Assembly: GCA_047605765.1 (NCBI GenBank)
Contig: JASGFB010000074.1
Span: 1-24,587, forward strand
Direction of reading: 5' to 3'
From: JBGVSA01 sp047605765
GTDB taxonomy: Bacteria > Pseudomonadota > Gammaproteobacteria > Burkholderiales > Rhodocyclaceae
Length of the DNA: 24,587 nt
The notes under the pieces are model-generated. The model was given only the letters and a program-made list of their open reading frames with translations, ran no database searches and was not told the DNA's origin. Shown piece after piece: positions 21,159 through 24,587 of this stretch (its first letter is position 1; every line of letters begins with the position of its first letter). The position numbers and the translations under genes are program-made.

Positions 21159-22858
21159 CCATTTGTGCCGACTCCATGCGCGGCGAGCCACCGGAACAGC
21201 CAACTGCGCGGCGGCTCGATGCCCAGCCGCATGGCCTGTGGCGCCGATGTCGAGAACAGATATTGGCGCTGCGTCTGTTCGGCCCCCCATGCCCCCGCAA
21301 AGAGAATCTTGTCACCGGCCTTGAGCGTCAGCTCCGGCGAGGGCAGCAGCATCTGTTCGCGCCCACGCAGCAACAGCAGCGGTGCGGCCGGAATCAGTTC
21401 CGTCGCATTGTTCGGATGCATCAGAAAATCAGCCAGGGTCAGCGCCGGCGACATCTCGGGTGACAGCGCTTCGCGCAGGGCCGGGTAAGAGGTCATGCAA
21501 CTGAGGACCCACAGATAGGGCACCGTGTCGCGCACGCGCGATTCGAGAAGATGCTCGGTACGCTCGACAAGGTCGCCGGTGTCCGCACGCAGCGCCGTCA
21601 AAAAGCGATTGAGCAGCGGTGAGGTGATCAATTGCCGCACTTCGTGTGAAATGACATCGGCCTGGATGAACCGCACGTCCGCGCGGGCGGCTTCGATCAG
21701 GCTGGCGTTCATCGCGTGCGTCTGGCGGATGGCGATGAACAGTTTGGGGTTGATCTGGCGCGCGCGGTTGACCGCGGCCAGATTGATCGGATCCTGGTCG
21801 GTACCCACCACCAGGCCGACGGCGCGTTCGATACCCGCTTCGTACAGGGCTTCGCGGCTGTAACTGCGGCGTATCAGGTTGGATTGTTCCTTGAGCGCCG
21901 GATTGTCGTCGATGGCCGTCCACGTCGCCCCGGCCTCCTGCAGGGCATGTGCCACGTAGTGGCCGAAACGGCCATAGCCGCAGATGATCCAGTGCCCCAT
22001 CGGCAAACCGAGGATACCGGGGCGGAGCGACCCTGGCAGGCCGGTAAGCCATTCTTCGACGCGCAGCTTTTCGGGTGCCCCCAGGTCGAAGCCGATGTTG
22101 GAGGCAAAGGTTTCGAACGCGTTGACGGTTTCGATGCGCGGGAAGGGGTCGAGGTTTTCCTCGGCGATCAGCGAGGTCACACGCGCAATGATGCGCAGGC
22201 CGGGATTGAGAATGGTGCCGCTGACCGCCACCGATTGCACGATTTCGTCATTGCCGCACAAGGCCACCATGGTTTGGCACATGCGGTCGGTAACCCCTGC
22301 ATCCACCAGCACATCCGGCAGACGCCCGTCCGCCGCCAGCACGATGGGCTGCCGGATGTATTCCTCCAGATCCATGCGTGCCGCCCGCTCCGGGCGCAGT
22401 TCCACCACCACCGTGCGCCAGCCCATGCGATCGAGCATGCGAGCCAGCAACATGCCGCTCTGGCCATAGCCGACGATCAGGATGAAAGGCTCTTCGAGGC
22501 GTCGCACGCGCGCTACGAACTGGTTGCGTGCCAGCGCTGTCCGGAAGGCCGGGTCGCGCGTCATGTGCAGAATGCTGCCGACGGCATAAGCCCAGGTCGT
22601 CACGGACAGATAGATCGAAAAGATCACCCAGGCGCGCTGCGCTTCCGAAAAGGGGTAGGGCACTTCGCCATAACCGATGGTCGTGGCGGTGTAGCTGACG
22701 ATGTAGAGGGCATGGAAATAACCCAGCGTCGCCGGCCGGCCCTCGGCATCCATGCCGGGCATGTGCGCCAGGCCAAACACCGAGATCGACAGCACCACGA
22801 TGATGACGATCAGCGGGCGGCGCATGCGCCGCAGGATCAGCAGCAGCGTTTCGCTCAT
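21146..22858 (-). CDS. Potassium channel protein with two RCK/TrkA-N domains
   Basis: The 570-residue protein has a first membrane helix (about 15-31), a pore loop with the K+ selectivity filter TIGYGE (Thr 60 to Glu 65), and a second helix (about 75-96). It is thus a 2-helix, KcsA/MthK-like channel subunit. Two cytoplasmic Rossmann RCK/TrkA-N domains follow, with GYGQSG at about 130-135 and GYGRFG at 294-299, each with a trailing regulatory (TrkA-C-like) part. Both nucleotide-binding motifs are intact. It probably forms a tetramer whose ligand-binding domains gate K+ flow. The start ATG (22858-22856) is 6 nt after the stop of the DUF6394 gene, so the two are co-transcribed. Its stop overlaps the ffs terminator. 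Confidence 0.94.
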   Translation of the reverse strand: MSETLLLILRRMRRPLIVIIVVLSISVFGLAHMPGMDAEGRPATLGYFHALYIVSYTATTIGYGEVPYPFSEAQRAWVIFSIYLSVTTWAYAVGSILHMTRDPAFRTALARNQFVARVRRLEEPFILIVGYGQSGMLLARMLDRMGWRTVVVELRPERAARMDLEEYIRQPIVLAADGRLPDVLVDAGVTDRMCQTMVALCGNDEIVQSVAVSGTILNPGLRIIARVTSLIAEENLDPFPRIETVNAFETFASNIGFDLGAPEKLRVEEWLTGLPGSLRPGILGLPMGHWIICGYGRFGHYVAHALQEAGATWTAIDDNPALKEQSNLIRRSYSREALYEAGIERAVGLVVGTDQDPINLAAVNRARQINPKLFIAIRQTHAMNASLIEAARADVRFIQADVISHEVRQLITSPLLNRFLTALRADTGDLVERTEHLLESRVRDTVPYLWVLSCMTSYPALREALSPEMSPALTLADFLMHPNNATELIPAAPLLLLRGREQMLLPSPELTLKAGDKILFAGAWGAEQTQRQYLFSTSAPQAMRLGIEPPRSWLFRWLAAHGVGTNGKRA

Positions 22859-22864
22859 GGCTGC

Positions 22865-23248
22865 TCAGCGCGATTGGCGCAGCGTCTCGCCGATCAGCAG
22901 AATCACCGAGATGCCATTGGCCACCAGCGCTCCGCAGGCCAGCGACACGATGATCGAGATGGTGTGGCCGTCCATGGCCTGGCCCTGGATGGACACGTGC
23001 CAAACCCAGGCCATGCATGCCGCGCCGAGCTGCAGCACGCCCGCCAGGCTGGTGGCGAGGTGCGTGGCGCCCAGGTGGGTGCGGTCGCCGAACTTGAGGA
23101 TCAGGGTGATGAGACTCACCACCATGGTGGCGAACAGTTCGGTTGGATGGTGGTGTGACACCTCGTCGATGGTGCCGACGCAGAAACCGAAGTTGAGCGT
23201 CGATGTCAGGATGATGAAGAACCCGAAAATCACCTTTTCGAGATTCAT
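22865..23248 (-). CDS. DUF6394-type four-helix membrane protein, co-transcribed with K+ channel
   Basis: A 127-residue protein with about four membrane helices (roughly 6-25, 37-53, 64-85 and 97-120), a HHH cluster at 32-34 and other scattered His residues. I believe it belongs to the DUF6394 family, whose function I do not know; this assignment is from memory. The ATG (23248-23246) has GAGAGG 6 nt upstream. TATACT on the minus strand (plus 23285-23290) is a possible -10, but no clear -35 was found. It is the first gene of the operon with the potassium channel, which suggests an accessory or assembly role. Confidence 0.8.
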   Translation of the reverse strand: MNLEKVIFGFFIILTSTLNFGFCVGTIDEVSHHHPTELFATMVVSLITLILKFGDRTHLGATHLATSLAGVLQLGAACMAWVWHVSIQGQAMDGHTISIIVSLACGALVANGISVILLIGETLRQSR

Positions 23249-23380
23249 GAACGCCTCTCCCTCATGGTTTGTCGATGGGCTGGGAGTATAGACGCGGCCA
23301 ACCGCCGTGACTTGATGTCCACGGACCGGAGGCCACGATGGCGTGGCGGTGCCCGGCGGTCCGGTGGCGGCGGCCGGCTC

Positions 23381-23389
23381 TGCTAGAAT
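23381..23389 (+). promoter_or_regulatory. Extended -10 promoter immediately before dnaX
   Basis: TGCTAGAAT is an extended -10 (TG-N-TAGAAT) with no good -35. The expected start of transcription, about 7 nt after the hexamer, falls at 23396 plus or minus one, next to the ATG at 23398. The mRNA would be leaderless or nearly so, which fits the absence of a Shine-Dalgarno. Confidence 0.55.
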
Positions 23390-23397
23390 GAGCCCCC

Positions 23398-24587
23398 ATG
23401 AGCTACCAGGTCTTAGCCCGCAAGTGGCGTCCCCGTAACTTCGCCACCTTGGTGGGGCAGGAGCACGTCGTGCGCGCGCTCACCCATGCGTTGCAGACCG
23501 GCCGGCTGCACCACGCCTACTTGTTCACCGGTACGCGTGGCGTCGGCAAGACGACCATTTCGCGCATCCTGGCCAAATCGCTCAACTGCGAGACTGGGGT
23601 CACCGCTACGCCGTGTGGCCAGTGTGCCGCGTGCACCGAAATCGACAGCGGCCGCTTCGTCGATTACGTCGAAATGGATGCCGCCTCCAACCGGGGCGTG
23701 GACGACATGGCCGCGCTGCTTGAAAAAGCCGCCTATGCGCCAGCCCGCGGGCGCTACAAGGTCTACATGATCGACGAAGTGCATATGCTTACCGGGCATG
23801 CCTTCAACGCCATGCTCAAGACGCTGGAAGAGCCGCCCGAGCACATGAAGTTCATCCTGGCGACGACCGACCCGCAGAAGATCCCCGTCACCGTGCTGTC
23901 GCGCTGCCTGCAGTTCAATCTCAAGCAGATGCCGCAGACGCATATCGTCGACCACCTGACGCGGGTCCTCGGCAACGAATCGGTGCCGTTCGAAGCCGGC
24001 GCGCTGCGGCACCTGGCGCGCGGCGCCAACGGCTCGATGCGCGACGCCCTGTCGCTGCTCGACCAGGCCATCGCGCACGGTGCCGGCAAGGTCGAAGAAG
24101 CCCAGGTCATCGAAATGCTCGGCACGGTCGGCGACGACCATCTGTTTGAATTGCTCGACGCTCTGCATGCGCAGGACATCGCCGCGCTGCTTGCCGTCGC
24201 CGACGCCATGGAAGCGCGCAGCCTCAGTTTCGACGTGGCCTTGCAGGCGCTGGCGACACTGCTGCATCGCATCGCCCTGGTGCAGTTCGCGCCGCAGGCC
24301 ATCGTTGATCAGTTCGAGCGCGACCAACTGGCCCACTACGGCGCCTTGTTCGACGCCGAATACCTGCAACTGGCCTACCAGATTGCCATCCATGCCCGCG
24401 AAGAACTGCCGCTGGCGCCGGATGAGTACACCGGTTTCACCATGGCGCTGCTGCGTCTGCACGCTTTCCGCCCCGACGCCGGTGGTGGCGCGGCACCCAA
24501 GGCGGGTGCTTCGGGCGGCGGCGTGGCGCGCCCGCTGCCGCGCGCAGCCAGCCCGGCACGTGAAGCCATGCCGCGCCCAGCCCCGAC
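23398..24587 (+). CDS. dnaX: DNA polymerase III subunit tau/gamma, N-terminal part
   Basis: DnaX forms the ATP-driven clamp loader core of DNA polymerase III. The frame is open from ATG 23398 to the window end (396 complete codons), so the 3' part is missing. The opening MSYQVLARKWRPRNFATLVGQ is typical. Walker A GTRGVGKTT is at 45-53, zinc-binding Cys are at 64, 73, 76 and 79, and Walker B is VYMIDEVHML (123-131). SRC (sensor/arginine finger) and GSMRDALSLLDQAIAH follow. Domain III runs to about residue 360, after which a Gly/Ala/Pro linker leads toward the tau-specific region. No Shine-Dalgarno precedes the ATG. Whether a programmed frameshift makes gamma cannot be seen here. Confidence 0.97.
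   Translation, partial: MSYQVLARKWRPRNFATLVGQEHVVRALTHALQTGRLHHAYLFTGTRGVGKTTISRILAKSLNCETGVTATPCGQCAACTEIDSGRFVDYVEMDAASNRGVDDMAALLEKAAYAPARGRYKVYMIDEVHMLTGHAFNAMLKTLEEPPEHMKFILATTDPQKIPVTVLSRCLQFNLKQMPQTHIVDHLTRVLGNESVPFEAGALRHLARGANGSMRDALSLLDQAIAHGAGKVEEAQVIEMLGTVGDDHLFELLDALHAQDIAALLAVADAMEARSLSFDVALQALATLLHRIALVQFAPQAIVDQFERDQLAHYGALFDAEYLQLAYQIAIHAREELPLAPDEYTGFTMALLRLHAFRPDAGGGAAPKAGASGGGVARPLPRAASPAREAMPRPAP

Noticed and set aside
21716..23158. 480-codon plus-strand open frame opposite the potassium channel operon
   Set aside because: It spans the junction of two real genes on the other strand, with shadow-type composition and no ribosome binding site.

Overview
The window is chromosomal core DNA of a GC-rich betaproteobacterium, most likely Burkholderiales and probably Alcaligenaceae (Bordetella/Achromobacter relatives). 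I infer this from gene order (yfgM-bamB-der-hfq-hflX-hflK-hflC-yjeT-hisZ-purA, then rnr-rlmB), the short hisZ-dependent histidine system, a 4.5S-type SRP RNA and the overall look of the proteins. No database was searched. No phage, IS element, CRISPR array or rRNA was seen.

Layout. Positions 2-9041 (+) hold a tightly packed housekeeping run: the end of yfgM, bamB (outer-membrane assembly), der (ribosome biogenesis GTPase), hfq (RNA chaperone), hflX (ribosome-splitting GTPase), hflK/hflC (membrane regulators of FtsH), a small DUF2065 membrane protein, hisZ and purA. A 355-nt stretch without a protein gene follows. tRNA-Leu(CAG) is on the minus strand at 9397-9481 and fires away from rnr; its promoter overlaps the rnr start codon. 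rnr and rlmB (+) form a translationally overlapping pair closed by a clear terminator at 12877-12904.

Positions 12983-16962 (+) hold the least ordinary part of the window. A large secreted protein carries three GPW-ended modules, an extremely Trp/Gly/Tyr-rich block and Gly/Asn/Thr repeats. It is followed by a histidine kinase with one membrane helix and no recognisable sensor domain, and by a FixJ/NarL-type response regulator. The response-regulator stop codon directly abuts the stop of a convergent MFS drug-efflux-type gene, which is in an operon with a marR-type regulator (18989-16963, minus).

Upstream of marR are a perfect 14-bp palindrome (candidate operator) and a cluster of three DnaA-box-like 9-mers, then a clade-3 catalase gene (minus). 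The SRP RNA gene ffs (+, 21022-21119) lies beyond the catalase upstream region. It is convergent with a two-gene minus-strand operon encoding a DUF6394 membrane protein and a TIGYG potassium channel with two RCK/TrkA-N domains. The window ends inside dnaX (+), which looks as if it is transcribed from an extended -10 promoter almost on top of its ATG, suggesting a leaderless mRNA.

How the genes work together: the left half supports envelope assembly, post-transcriptional control, proteolysis control and nucleotide/histidine synthesis. The right half is a set of small accessory modules: a secreted protein with a two-component system, a regulated efflux pump, catalase, and a K+ channel with its partner. 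Promoters, operators and the function of the secreted-protein system are inferences from sequence alone.
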